NCBI RefSeq assembly: GCF_018919485.1
Contig: NZ_JAHLMU010000001.1
Coordinates: forward strand, 704,907 to 767,700
Direction of reading: 5' to 3'
Source: Psychrobacter sp. TAE2020
GTDB taxonomy: Bacteria; Pseudomonadota; Gammaproteobacteria; Pseudomonadales; Moraxellaceae
DNA length: 62,794 nucleotides
The notes under the pieces were generated by a model. It searched no databases. It worked only from the letters and a program-made list of their open reading frames with translations, and was not told where the DNA came from. Below, piece after piece: positions 1-9,703 of this stretch (position 1 is the stretch's first letter; the number at the start of each line of letters is the position of its first letter). A program made the position numbers and the translations under genes.

Positions 1-83
1 CCCACAGGCAGCTTTATCAATATTAATTAACAAATTTTTAGCAAGCATTTATTACTAGAGCCATTTAGCTAGATGCAGTAAGA

Positions 84-1484
84 CTATGCACCCAGCAAGC
101 TTTGACCACAGACCCGTACTGTATTGCCATTGAGACCACCAGAAGCTGGAGAAGCTAACCAAGCGATAGTTTCAGCAACATCTATTGGTAGTCCACCTTG
201 ACTCATAGAGTTCATCCGGCGACCCGCTTCACGGATAGCAAAAGGAATCACTTCGGTCATTTGGGTCTCAATAAAACCTGGTGCTACTGCATTAATAGTA
301 ATACCTTTATCACCACTTGCTAACTGTTTAGCAGTAGCATCTACTAAACCGATAACGCCAGCTTTTGAGGTAGCGTAGTTGGTCTGACCTAAGTTACCAG
401 CGATGCCTGAAATTGATGAAACGCAGACTATACGGGCATCTTGATTGACAACGTCATGGCTAAGCAGATATTTATTAAGTTTAGCAATACTAGCCAAATT
501 AATATTAATAACCATATCCCACTTTTGCTCATCCATATTGGCTAGAGTTTTGTCACGCGTGATGCCAGCATTATGGATAATAGCATCCAGTCCGCCACGC
601 TTTTGCGCTGCATCTGCGATCTGCTCTCCAGCATCATCAGTAGTAATATCAACCAATAAAGTTGAGCCACTAATCTCGCTGGCTACTTTTTGTAAGTCCG
701 CTTGTTGTTGTGGGACATCTAAACAAATAACGTGTGCTCCTTCACGAGCTAGTACCCGAGCGATAGCTTCACCAATACCACGACTGGCACCAGTCACAAG
801 CATAGTCTTGCCGCCTAACGGCTGAGTCCAATCGATATCGATAGCGGTGCCATTACCCACTCGGATCACTTGACCTGATACATAAGCTGAGCGCGCTGAA
901 GTAAAGAATCTTAAAGTTGAATCTAAATTCTGTTCAGCACCTTGGGCCACATAAATAAGCTGAGCAGTAATACCGCGTTTGAACTCTTTACCTACTGACT
1001 TGATAAAACCTTCAAGTGCTCGTTGAGCCAATGCCGTTTCGATATCGTCGGCAGCTTCTGGTGGACGACCGATAATTACTACTCGTCCTGAACGTTCAAC
1101 GCGACGTGCAACGGCATGAAAGAATTCATAAACTTGCTTAAGCTCACTAGCGTTACTGATATTGCTAGCGTCAAACAATAGAACTTTGTACTTGTCTTCA
1201 CCACTAGTGCTGGCTTTAGCTTCCACGCCAGCATCAGCAAGCGCCTCTTTGATACCATCGTCGCTATTAACAAAAACTTCGACGTGCAGCTCTGATAAAA
1301 TTCCGGCAATAGCTTGGCTGACACGACTATCATCGCCGGTGGCTGAACCAATCAGCGCACTACCACGTACCAAACGCTGACCACTCTCAAATCTATCTAA
1401 ACCTACTGGTAGTGGTAATCCTAAATTTTTTGCAACTTTTTTGCCAATAGACGATTTAACAAAATTACCATAACGGTCTGACAT
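84..1484 (-). CDS. high-molecular-weight 3-oxoacyl-ACP reductase (FabG-like SDR)
   Basis: Predicted NAD(P)H-dependent reductase of 3-oxoacyl thioesters, cytosolic. The protein is 466 aa, about 200 residues longer than ordinary FabG. The C-terminal half (from about residue 222) is a complete short-chain dehydrogenase domain with the cofactor motif TGASRGIG and the catalytic YATSK motif (Y370, K374), preceded by a VSSISG serine segment. The N-terminal 200 residues look like a second Rossmann-type domain without these motifs, as known for HMW FabG (FabG4-type) proteins. An AGGA ribosome site lies 8 bases before the ATG. It is divergent from the thiolase gene across about 1 kb. Thiolase plus ketoacyl reductase suggests fatty-acid or short-chain acyl-CoA metabolism. 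The exact substrate (ACP or CoA) cannot be told from sequence. Confidence 0.9.
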   Translation of the reverse strand: MSDRYGNFVKSSIGKKVAKNLGLPLPVGLDRFESGQRLVRGSALIGSATGDDSRVSQAIAGILSELHVEVFVNSDDGIKEALADAGVEAKASTSGEDKYKVLLFDASNISNASELKQVYEFFHAVARRVERSGRVVIIGRPPEAADDIETALAQRALEGFIKSVGKEFKRGITAQLIYVAQGAEQNLDSTLRFFTSARSAYVSGQVIRVGNGTAIDIDWTQPLGGKTMLVTGASRGIGEAIARVLAREGAHVICLDVPQQQADLQKVASEISGSTLLVDITTDDAGEQIADAAQKRGGLDAIIHNAGITRDKTLANMDEQKWDMVININLASIAKLNKYLLSHDVVNQDARIVCVSSISGIAGNLGQTNYATSKAGVIGLVDATAKQLASGDKGITINAVAPGFIETQMTEVIPFAIREAGRRMNSMSQGGLPIDVAETIAWLASPASGGLNGNTVRVCGQSLLGA

Positions 1485-2490
1485 AACATAATCCTGTGGT
1501 TGAGATTAAAAGGGTGAGAATTAAGAGGCTGAACATATAAAGGTGATGGTTAGACTCTGTTAAATACTGAAAAATTTATACGGCTAATAGCAGATAGCTT
1601 AGCAAATTTATATTTCACAAGAGCGACAAAACCCAGATAATTATAATAATAATTTGTACAACTTTTTGATAAACAACTTTTTACTCGTTACGGTTACTGG
1701 GGCGTATGCAACTTTTGCCAGCAACTACTGCTAAATAAAGCTGTTGAGTAATCAATACTAGTGAGTGAGTTTTAAACTTTATCAACTATACACGCCCCTA
1801 CTATACATGTCCAAAAAACAGCCTTGTCTATAGCAATCTGTAAACAAACCAGTATACAAGATAGCCCACTAGCTTATCATCACCTTAGCAAGGCTTGTGT
1901 TAAAATCAAGCCTATAGGTTATAGCTTATGTGAATAACGATAACAATATATTATCAAAACTGCCATTATGCAACTTTGGTTATAGATACTGAGTAGTTCT
2001 GTAGCGCTATACTTTTACTCTCTACTAAGGATCATTTTTTTGCAGTGTTAATTTATAGTTACTTATAGCACTACAGCCGTTACTCGATTTGCTAAAGACC
2101 TACAATAGCATGATAAAAACTTATTATTATAGGCAACTATAATATTCACCATTGTTAATGCTGCTCAACGTTTCCTATTCCATTAATCCGACTATTATGC
2201 TTATTTTGGCTTATGAACGTTTTTAACAAGCCATCTTTGGTCTACTATTAATAATACGGTATGCAAAGCAAAATATTGGATACTTAATGGCTTGATGCTA
2301 GTAATTTACTGTTGACCAGTTAATTTATGATGCTAAGCGTATCGCCCTTATTTATACTACTGTTTACTTTAGAAAACTAGAAGCATAGCGCATGACTTAT
2401 TAGCTTTATATATTTTTTATATAACCTGATATACAGCCTGCACTTTTTAACTTTGTACAATTAACTATATATATACCTAAGGAACCTATT
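1485..2490. other. 1-kb divergent intergenic region, no gene seen
   Basis: AT-rich spacer between the divergent reductase and thiolase genes. It must carry both promoters. I see no reading frame with a ribosome site, no RNA gene and no strong terminator. The 8-mer CAACTTTT recurs near 1658, 1672 and 1708. The stretch just before the thiolase start is very A/T-rich (runs of TATA around 2405-2475), which would suit a promoter, but no -35/-10 pair stands out. Confidence 0.5.
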
Positions 2491-4386
2491 ATGAGTAACC
2501 CAAAAGATAGTCCAGTCATCGACAGTACCGTAGTAAAAAAAGGGGCCGTAGCTACTGCTAGTAAAACGGTTACCACCCCAAAAGCTGAAGATAAAGATAA
2601 TAGCGCCCATTACGACTCTATTGCTGAGCTCAAAAAAGCTACTGATATTGTTGATGCTGTTGGCAAACCGGTGCAAGAAACTACTGAAAATGATCAAACG
2701 GCTAAAAAAGCCAAACTAAAAGACCAATTAATCAATGAAGCTAAAGAGCTAGAAGAAAATACTGCTGTTGAGAGTGTTGATAAAGCAGCGAAATCAAGCG
2801 CAGCTGACACTGATAAAGATAGTAAGACACCTGATACAGCAGATGCTGATGAAAGAGCCAGTGTAAAATCTGACAATAACAGTGATGATGAAAAACAACT
2901 AAAAAAAGCTAGCGATAATAAAGAAGAGCAAAAACTAGCAGAGAAATCAGAGCCGAAACCAGAACAAAAAGAGGATAGCAAGCAACAAAAAACTACCGCT
3001 ACTGATAGTTCTGCGACTAAGCGTTCTACTGATAAAAGTGCTACTGATAAAAGTATTGCCACCAAGAGCCCTGCCGCTAAGAAAAGCACTACAAAAGTGA
3101 TCTCAGGTCAGCATCGTGTAGCTATTTTAGGCGGTAACCGTATTCCTTTCGCACGCTCTAATGGTGCTTATTCAGAGGCTAGTAATACTGATATGCTTAC
3201 TGCGGCCTTTAACGGCTTAATCGAGCGTTATAACTTACAAGATGAGTTATTAGGTGAAGTAGTTGCCGGTGCGGTAATTAAGCTTAGCCGTGATATTAAC
3301 TTGACTCGCGAAGCCGCCCTAAATACAGCGTTAAATCCACAAACACCTGCTTATGATATCTCACAAGCTTGTGGTACAGGCGTACAAGCAACCTTCGCTT
3401 CAGCGAACAAAATTGCTTTGGGTATCATCGATTCAGCCATCACTGGCGGTGTTGATACTACCTCAGATGCTCCTATTGCTATTGGTGACGGCTTGCGTAA
3501 AGTCCTATTAAAGCTGGGCTCTGCCAAAAACATGAAGCAGCGTCTTCAAGCATTAAGCAAGTTTGATCCGAAAGATTTAATCGATGCGCCACAAAATGGT
3601 GAGCCACGTACGGGCCTATCTATGGGCGACCATCAAGCGATTACTACGCTTGAGTGGAATATCAGCCGTGAAGACCAAGATGAGCTAGCCTTTAACAGTC
3701 ATAAAAACTTAGCACGTGCTTACGATGAAGGTTTCTTTGACGATTTATTAACGCCTTATAAGGGCTTAACTCGTGATAATAACTTACGTCCCGATTCAAC
3801 TATAGAAAAACTGGGCAAGTTGAAGCCAGCCTTTGGTAAGAATAATGCCAATCCAACCATGACAGCGGCCAACTCAACCCCATTAACTGATGGTGCTTCT
3901 TGTGTACTATTATCTAATGAAGATTGGGCTAAAGAGCGTGGACTTAAGCCGTTAGCTTATATCGTTCATCAAGAGACCGCAGCGGTAGATTTCATTGGTA
4001 AATCTGGTGATAAAGAAGGCCTATTGATGGCTCCTGCTTATGCAGTGCCACGTATGCTTGAGCGTGCAGGTCTGACTCTACAAGATTTTGACTTCTATGA
4101 GATCCATGAAGCCTTTGCCTCACAAGTATTGTCTACTATGGCAGCTTGGGAAGATGAAAGCTTCTGTAAACAGCGCTTAGGTCTTGATGCACCTTTAGGC
4201 TCGATAGATCGTAGTAAATTAAACGTTAACGGCTCATCACTTGCTGCCGGACATCCTTTTGCTGCTACGGGTGGTCGTATATTAGCCACTGCTGCTAAGC
4301 TACTTGATCAAAAAGGCTCAGGCCGTGCGCTAATCTCAATCTGTGCTGCTGGTGGCCAAGGAGTTACTTGTATCTTAGAGAAGTAA
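2491..4386 (+). CDS. FadI-like acetyl-CoA C-acyltransferase (thiolase) with long low-complexity N-terminus
   Basis: Thiolase catalysing thiolytic cleavage or Claisen condensation of acyl-CoA. The catalytic domain starts near residue 205 and keeps all family motifs: nucleophile C294 in CGTG, HEAFA at H539 (the FadI form of the usual NEAFA), H588 in GHPFAATGG, and C618 in CAAGGQG. The 200 residues before it are unusual: almost only Lys, Asp, Glu, Ser, Thr and Ala, with short repeats of the TDKSATDKS and SPAAKKSTTK kind. The reading frame is open throughout with a good TAAGGA site before the ATG, so the extension is probably translated. It is divergent from the SDR reductase. A role in beta-oxidation or in supplying acetoacetyl-CoA is likely. 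The function of the extension is unknown. Confidence 0.9.
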   Translation: MSNPKDSPVIDSTVVKKGAVATASKTVTTPKAEDKDNSAHYDSIAELKKATDIVDAVGKPVQETTENDQTAKKAKLKDQLINEAKELEENTAVESVDKAAKSSAADTDKDSKTPDTADADERASVKSDNNSDDEKQLKKASDNKEEQKLAEKSEPKPEQKEDSKQQKTTATDSSATKRSTDKSATDKSIATKSPAAKKSTTKVISGQHRVAILGGNRIPFARSNGAYSEASNTDMLTAAFNGLIERYNLQDELLGEVVAGAVIKLSRDINLTREAALNTALNPQTPAYDISQACGTGVQATFASANKIALGIIDSAITGGVDTTSDAPIAIGDGLRKVLLKLGSAKNMKQRLQALSKFDPKDLIDAPQNGEPRTGLSMGDHQAITTLEWNISREDQDELAFNSHKNLARAYDEGFFDDLLTPYKGLTRDNNLRPDSTIEKLGKLKPAFGKNNANPTMTAANSTPLTDGASCVLLSNEDWAKERGLKPLAYIVHQETAAVDFIGKSGDKEGLLMAPAYAVPRMLERAGLTLQDFDFYEIHEAFASQVLSTMAAWEDESFCKQRLGLDAPLGSIDRSKLNVNGSSLAAGHPFAATGGRILATAAKLLDQKGSGRALISICAAGGQGVTCILEK

Positions 4387-4420
4387 GCTTCTAGGATAGA
4401 ATATTCGCCTACTGTTACTT

Positions 4421-4455
4421 ACCCTTTAATCGCCGGATTAGAGGGTATTTTTTTG
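4421..4455 (+). terminator. rho-independent terminator after the thiolase gene
   Basis: An 11-bp stem (ACCCTTTAATC with GATTAGAGGGT, one G-U pair) around a GCCG loop, followed by a T-rich run. It lies 35 bases after the thiolase stop codon. Confidence 0.8.
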
Positions 4456-4602
4456 TTTATGGTTGGAGCTGTCATCGCTTGATAGTTATATTAATTAGGC
4501 GTTAACAGACAAGCGCTTATTACCCAGCAGCTTTGAAGGTATACTATATAAGTAGAGCTGAAAACCATAGACTAAGTCTAAGTCCGCTATTAGGAGTTTA
4601 TT

Positions 4603-5616
4603 ATGGCTAAGATACCCTCATCTATTGATCCAAAATCATTGACCACAAAAGAGCTTAGCGAACTAAGCGCCGCTGAATGTGATAACTTCATTGAACGAAT
4701 GGATAAGGAAGTTTTTGATGATGAGCTACGCCGTAAGATGCATCAGGACTTGATCGATGCTTATGATGAAGAACTCGAAAACGAGATAGATGACTACATA
4801 AATGACTCTCGTTTTGACGGGCTAGTCATGACCGAACAAGAAAAGCTTGATCGCCGCACTTATTTTCAACAATTAGTGCGCCTACAGCGCGAGCTGATAA
4901 AACTACAAGATTGGGCAGTTGATCGCGGTGAGCGTATTGTAGTAATCTTTGAAGGACGTGATTCAGCTGGCAAAGGCGGTGCTATCAAACGTATCACTCA
5001 GCGCTTAAACCCACGTGTTTGTAGAGTCGCAGCTTTGCCTGCCCCTACGGAACGTGAGCAAACTCAATGGTATTTTCAGCGTTACGTTGCTCATTTACCA
5101 GCGGCAGGTGAAATTGTATTATTTGATCGCAGCTGGTATAACCGCGTAGGTGTTGAACGAGTGATGGGCTTTTGTACCGATGCACAGTATGAGGAGTTTT
5201 TTCAGTCGGTACCAGAATTTGAGCGCATGCTAGTACGTTCAGGTATCCGCTTAGTCAAGTATTGGTTTTCGATCACTGATGATGAGCAACATTCACGCTT
5301 TATGAGTCGTATTCATGATCCGCTTAAGCAATGGAAACTGTCAGCGATGGACTTACAATCTCGTCGGCGTTGGGAAGATTATACTAAAGCTAAAGAGACT
5401 ATGTTTGAGCGTACCCATATTCCAGAAGCTCCTTGGTGGGTAGTCGAGGGTAATAATAAAAAACGTGCCCGTCTTAACTGTATTGCTCATCTACTAGAGC
5501 AGATACCTTATGACGATGTCCCTCGTGATGAAGTTCAACTGCCTGAACGCAAGCGTGATGATGAATACTATCGTGAACCTATTCCTGATGATATGTATGT
5601 ACCCCCACGCTATTAG
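4603..5616 (+). CDS. ppk2: polyphosphate kinase 2 (PPK2)
   Basis: Cytosolic kinase that moves phosphate between polyphosphate and nucleoside di- or monophosphates. The 337-aa protein fits one-domain PPK2. Walker A is EGRDSAGKGG near residue 116 and Walker B is LFDRSWYNR near residue 172, followed by the lid segment VGVERVMGF, all characteristic of the family. A 75-residue acidic helical N-terminal part precedes the core. TTAGGAG lies 7 bases before the ATG. It stands alone, between the thiolase terminator and the convergent pilZ operon. Which nucleotide it prefers (class I, II or III) cannot be settled here; length and lid sequence suit class I. Confidence 0.93.
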   Translation: MAKIPSSIDPKSLTTKELSELSAAECDNFIERMDKEVFDDELRRKMHQDLIDAYDEELENEIDDYINDSRFDGLVMTEQEKLDRRTYFQQLVRLQRELIKLQDWAVDRGERIVVIFEGRDSAGKGGAIKRITQRLNPRVCRVAALPAPTEREQTQWYFQRYVAHLPAAGEIVLFDRSWYNRVGVERVMGFCTDAQYEEFFQSVPEFERMLVRSGIRLVKYWFSITDDEQHSRFMSRIHDPLKQWKLSAMDLQSRRRWEDYTKAKETMFERTHIPEAPWWVVEGNNKKRARLNCIAHLLEQIPYDDVPRDEVQLPERKRDDEYYREPIPDDMYVPPRY

Positions 5617-5780
5617 CATTTTTAGCCAATAAAACAGTTATTATTTCTTCATCATCTGGACGAAATAAATAATAGCTGCTAAGCTGTAGATCATAGTGCC
5701 CTTACTAACTTATATACTGACAAACTAACTAGTATTTAGCAGCTATCTAATATTTAGGACTAATAGTCAGCAATTAGCAA

Positions 5781-6128
5781 TTACATAGTATAAGTCGCTT
5801 GCTGGCTATCAAGTTTACCGGCCAGTAAATGCTCAACTTCGTTTTTGATCTTCTGCCCACTAACATCTTTGCCTATTTGTACCGCAAAACCTGCCGGACG
5901 ATTGGCCTGAGCCTTGCGATTGAGCCAAACCACTTTGCCATTCATCGGCAACCGCTCACTAGAATTAGGTAGTGTCACGGCAACGAATACTTCATCACCC
6001 AATTGCTGAATGCGCTCGCTTACTACAAATAATGCCCCATTATCTACAAAAGATAAGTAGCTGGCGTACAGCATTGCTATATCTGTAATATGACAACTAA
6101 TAATTCCACCGCGACTTGGCATTACCAT
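5781..6128 (-). CDS. pilZ: type IV pilus assembly protein PilZ
   Basis: Small cytosolic protein (115 aa) needed for type IV pilus biogenesis; known PilZ orthologues work with FimX and PilB. The segment GDEVFVAVTLPNSSERLPMNG followed by KVVWLNRKAQ is the orthologue signature. The RxxxR and D/NxSxxG c-di-GMP-binding motifs of other PilZ-domain proteins are not seen, as expected for the founding PilZ. TAGGAG sits 6 bases before the ATG. It is the last gene of the msbA-lpxK-kdsB-holB-pilZ run and follows holB, the same holB-pilZ order as in Pseudomonas. It implies that the organism has type IV pili encoded elsewhere. Confidence 0.92.
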   Translation of the reverse strand: MVMPSRGGIISCHITDIAMLYASYLSFVDNGALFVVSERIQQLGDEVFVAVTLPNSSERLPMNGKVVWLNRKAQANRPAGFAVQIGKDVSGQKIKNEVEHLLAGKLDSQQATYTM

Positions 6129-6229
6129 CGTTAGCTCCTAATATAAAAGATAGGTTTAAGCTTGGTTTATGACCAGCCTTAATCATTAAAATACTTATTT
6201 ACTGCTGTGCTTGACTAGCATAGATAAGC

Positions 6230-7342
6230 TTACAACTGTGCTAACTGCTGCATCAGCTTATCATAGGCGAATTTTTCTTGCACATTTTGTTGTAGAGCTA
6301 TCTTCACTTGCTGTAGTTGGTACAGCATAGCTTCAAGCGCAGCCTCACTAGGCTGATAAGTGGTGATAACTTTTGGCAACTCTATATCTTGCTGACTGCT
6401 TGTTAGCCCTAAACAGACCCGCTGAATATCCAATATCATCATTTCAGTCAACTTTATAAAATCGGCTATATCCAGCTGACTCTGCCAGTAATCACTAGCT
6501 GCTATAGCGCTACGTTTGCCACTACGTAAGGCTTGCCATGTGGTTAGCCAAAGCACGCGCTTACTATACCAAGCGGCTTGCGCTAAATCTATTGCCGCTA
6601 ACGGAGCGCCATTAGCCAACTGCAATAACTGCGCTATTTGCGAAGATCCAATAGCTTCACGGTTAATAGTGCTACCTAGAGCTTGGGTAACATAATGCTG
6701 GGCAGCGCTAGCTTCTATTTGTTGCAATGGCAGCTGCTGCACCCGACTCTTAATAGTAGGTAACAGCTGAGTTGGCGTATCACTAATTAGGAACAAATGC
6801 ACTTGCGCTTGGGGTTCCTCAAGGGTTTTTAGTAGAGCATTAGCAGCAGCAATAGTCATCTGTTCGGCATAATCTAAGACACAAATACGTATACCCTGCC
6901 CACCTTGATAGATAAAAGGTTGCAAGGCACGAATATCGTCAATTTTTATGGTGAAGGAAGCTTTAGCAATCGCTTTGGCTGACTTTTTGCTGGTTTTAGT
7001 TGCTAGCTCAGCGGCTTGACTGCTGTTGGCGCTCGCCACACTAATAGGCATTTGCGCTAATGGCAGTACTTGTAAGCTTGGATGGGTACCTGATCTGAGC
7101 CACTGGCAACTGACACAATGACCACAAGCGCCAGCTGGATGTTGATCACGCTCTCGACATAATAGCCAAGCCACTAATCGCCAGACAAAAGCGCGCTTGC
7201 CCATACCTTGCATGCCAGCAGCTAATAAGGCGTGTGGTAAAGCTGATGATGGCGACAACACTCGTGCTGTTATTTGCTGCCATAATTGGTGTTGCCAAGG
7301 TAATAGCTCTGCAAAATAAATGTCGTCGGTGATCTCGTCCAC
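6230..7342 (-). CDS. holB: DNA polymerase III subunit delta-prime
   Basis: Clamp-loader subunit that helps load the beta clamp during replication. The 370-aa protein has the AAA+ fold with the zinc cluster C-x2-C-x2-C in GACGHCVSC preceded by an upstream Cys, then the family-defining AAANALLKTLEEPQA segment. The P-loop region (GMQGMGKR) is not a full Walker A, in keeping with a non-hydrolysing delta-prime. An Ala/Ser/Lys-rich insert of about 30 residues (near 105-135) is longer than in E. coli. Translation starts at GTG: AAGGGA lies 8 bases upstream and no earlier start exists with a site. It is followed by pilZ and preceded by kdsB. Confidence 0.92.
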   Translation of the reverse strand: MDEITDDIYFAELLPWQHQLWQQITARVLSPSSALPHALLAAGMQGMGKRAFVWRLVAWLLCRERDQHPAGACGHCVSCQWLRSGTHPSLQVLPLAQMPISVASANSSQAAELATKTSKKSAKAIAKASFTIKIDDIRALQPFIYQGGQGIRICVLDYAEQMTIAAANALLKTLEEPQAQVHLFLISDTPTQLLPTIKSRVQQLPLQQIEASAAQHYVTQALGSTINREAIGSSQIAQLLQLANGAPLAAIDLAQAAWYSKRVLWLTTWQALRSGKRSAIAASDYWQSQLDIADFIKLTEMMILDIQRVCLGLTSSQQDIELPKVITTYQPSEAALEAMLYQLQQVKIALQQNVQEKFAYDKLMQQLAQL

Positions 7343-7488
7343 GCTTGATATCCCTTTATTCTTTTAATCTAGCTAAATACAAAATATATTACGCCGCTAA
7401 CTACTAGCTTTTTTGACTAGTATTAATGTTTATAGTGATGCTCTTAAATACTAGTATTTGTAATAAAGTAGATATTTACTTAGGCTAT

Positions 7489-8358
7489 TTACTGGCCAGT
7501 ATAGTCTTTAAAGTCAGCTAAACTCATAGCATTTAAGCGCTCTAAATCTTCCTGAGTATCTACTCCTGCTGGCAGCTTGAGGGTTGCCGCTTGGATAGCA
7601 ATTGCGCCCCCATTCTCCAAAACGCGTAGTTGCTCTAGGCTCTCTAGGGTTTCTAAGGCGGTAGGTAGCCAATGTACAAACTGCTGCAGCAAGCTGACTC
7701 GATAAGCATATAAGCCTAAATGACGCTTAGCATTTTGTGGTGCTGCTGCTATTACTTCTGGGTTTTCTGCCAAAGCACTATCACGATCACAAGGAATTGG
7801 GGCGCGGCTAAAGTACAGTGCCCGCTGGTACTCAATACGGTTAGTACTACTATCAGGACTATTTCCGGACTGATAGCTAATAGGGTAAGTAGCGCTTACT
7901 ACTTTAACTACTGAAGGTCGTCTAAAGGTTTCATTATCTTCAATCGGCTCATACAAAGTTGCCATAACACTAGCTTCATCTCGTACTAGTAAATCTTTGA
8001 CTTGCTGCAACAATGATGGGGGTACTAAAGGCTCATCGCCTTGCATGTTGATGACAATATCTTGCTGTGCCCAACCCTTTATAGCGGCCACTTCTGCCAG
8101 ACGATCGGTGCCAGATATATGGTCACTACGAGTCATTACCACTTCAAACCCAGCATCACGACAAACCTCAGCGATACGTAAGTCATCAGTAGCAATGCAC
8201 ATGTCATCAGCGAAATCTGCCGATTTTGCTTTTTCAGCGACCCAAAGTATCATTGGTTTACCGTGAATAGCTAATAATGGCTTACCAGGTAGACGGGTAC
8301 TTTTAAAGCGCGCAGGAATGACGATATGAGTCTTAGCAGGCGATGAGACGATCGACAT
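7489..8358 (-). CDS. kdsB: 3-deoxy-manno-octulosonate cytidylyltransferase
   Basis: Makes CMP-Kdo from CTP and Kdo, the activated sugar for the lipopolysaccharide inner core. The N-terminal nucleotide-binding motif [15 protein letters not shown] and the INMQGDEPL motif identify KdsB. At 289 aa it is about 40 residues longer than the E. coli enzyme; most of the excess is in two polar loops near residues 160-175 and 195-210. TAGGA lies 7 bases before the ATG. It sits in the msbA-lpxK-kdsB order common in gammaproteobacteria, so lipid A kinase, lipid A flippase and Kdo activation are co-transcribed. Confidence 0.95.
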   Translation of the reverse strand: MSIVSSPAKTHIVIPARFKSTRLPGKPLLAIHGKPMILWVAEKAKSADFADDMCIATDDLRIAEVCRDAGFEVVMTRSDHISGTDRLAEVAAIKGWAQQDIVINMQGDEPLVPPSLLQQVKDLLVRDEASVMATLYEPIEDNETFRRPSVVKVVSATYPISYQSGNSPDSSTNRIEYQRALYFSRAPIPCDRDSALAENPEVIAAAPQNAKRHLGLYAYRVSLLQQFVHWLPTALETLESLEQLRVLENGGAIAIQAATLKLPAGVDTQEDLERLNAMSLADFKDYTGQ

Positions 8359-8462
8359 GATTGAATCCTATTTTTTTGAGATCTGTTTTTTTAAATCTGT
8401 TTTTTGAAATGATGATAGTGGCAGCGAGCTATTGTAAATAATTGCATTTCGATCAATACTGA

Positions 8463-9572
8463 CTATAGCTTCAGCCCCAGACTATTTAATTGCTGCTGTA
8501 GCTCATCATAGCAACTAGCCGATAGCTTAGCAGTCACTGGTAATACCCAAATTCTAGCAAGCAAAGCTTCAATGTCAGTTTTGCTTACCGTTGAGGCGGG
8601 CATACTCAGGTGATCGGCCAATAGCACGCTTATTTTTACTGCATCTTTACTAGTGACAATGATAGGATACTGCTGATACTGCAATAAATCTGCCAACTCA
8701 AAGTCATAGTGGTCAGGGTAAGGGTGAGCGATCACTACTAACCCTAAGCTCTCAGCAGTAGCAAAGAATCGCTGCGGATAGCCGATACCACTAACCGCAT
8801 GTACAGTGCTACCTGCTACAGGCGCCTCACTCTGTATTATCAGCGAAGAAGATTGCTCATTGCAATTATTAGCGACTGAACTGCCCCGCAACGCCCGCAA
8901 AGTATTCGGCTGCAACTGCATAGTTAGATGATGAGCGGTGAACTCAGAGTCAGCACTATCGAGCTTTTTATGCTCAATAACAGTCGCCCCATTCAGTCTT
9001 GCCAGCGGCTCACGCAAAAACCCAGTAGGTAGTAGCTGCTGATTACCAAAGCCGCGAGCCACATCGACTACTATCCACTCTATGTCTCGCTGCAGGGCAT
9101 AATGCTGCAAACCGTCATCAGCGATTATTAGCTGTAAGTCAGGATGCGCTTGCAATAAAATAGCAATGGCTTGTTGTCGATTAGGGCATACCGCCATCGG
9201 CACCTCAGTCATACTGACGATTAAACTAGGCTCATCCCCTACTTCATTTGGCAAGCTAGTCCTAGTCACTAGAGCTGGCATCTTATCGCTATCGCCACCA
9301 TAACCACGACTGATCACACCCACTCGTAGCTTATGCTGTTGTAGATAATCAACTAACGCCATAATAAGCGGAGTCTTACCACTACCACCAACAGTAATAT
9401 TACCAATTACCATTACTGGAATAGGCGCACGGTAGCTCTGCAACCAGCCAAGCTTATAGCCTTGACGACGTACTAGACTCAGCAAACCATACAGCCAACT
9501 AAGGGGCAATAGTAACCATAGCCAAAGCGCTTGACGTTGCCATGCCTTAGTAATCGCCGTCTCCAGACTCAT
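8463..9572 (-). CDS. lpxK: tetraacyldisaccharide 4'-kinase (lipid A 4'-kinase)
   Basis: Phosphorylates the 4' position of the lipid A precursor to give lipid IVA, at the inner membrane. The hydrophobic N-terminal segment (about residues 14-35) is the membrane anchor. The P-loop is NITVGGSGKTPL near residue 60, and LIIADDGLQHY carries the conserved acidic pair of the family. 369 aa is slightly long; a Ser/Asn-rich insert lies near residue 230. GAGAG precedes the ATG. It sits between msbA (132 bases upstream) and kdsB (104 bases downstream) on the same strand. Confidence 0.95.
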   Translation of the reverse strand: MSLETAITKAWQRQALWLWLLLPLSWLYGLLSLVRRQGYKLGWLQSYRAPIPVMVIGNITVGGSGKTPLIMALVDYLQQHKLRVGVISRGYGGDSDKMPALVTRTSLPNEVGDEPSLIVSMTEVPMAVCPNRQQAIAILLQAHPDLQLIIADDGLQHYALQRDIEWIVVDVARGFGNQQLLPTGFLREPLARLNGATVIEHKKLDSADSEFTAHHLTMQLQPNTLRALRGSSVANNCNEQSSSLIIQSEAPVAGSTVHAVSGIGYPQRFFATAESLGLVVIAHPYPDHYDFELADLLQYQQYPIIVTSKDAVKISVLLADHLSMPASTVSKTDIEALLARIWVLPVTAKLSASCYDELQQQLNSLGLKL

Positions 9573-9703
9573 CTATTAGCTCTCACTCAATTATCCGGTT
9601 GGTCACTTGCTCAGTTAATATTTTGTTGCACTCTTAAAAGGTTATAGACCTTTAACTGTAATAGCGTTTCATTATTTGACAGTTTCATTACTTAACCATG
9701 CCA

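Noticed and set aside
445..825. 126-codon frame antisense to the FabG-like gene
   Set aside because: It mirrors the coding strand of a well-supported SDR domain and has no ribosome site of note.
5636..5672. Hairpin between ppk2 and pilZ as a shared terminator
   Set aside because: The stem is A/T-only with a bulge, a 14-base loop and no clear T run on either strand.
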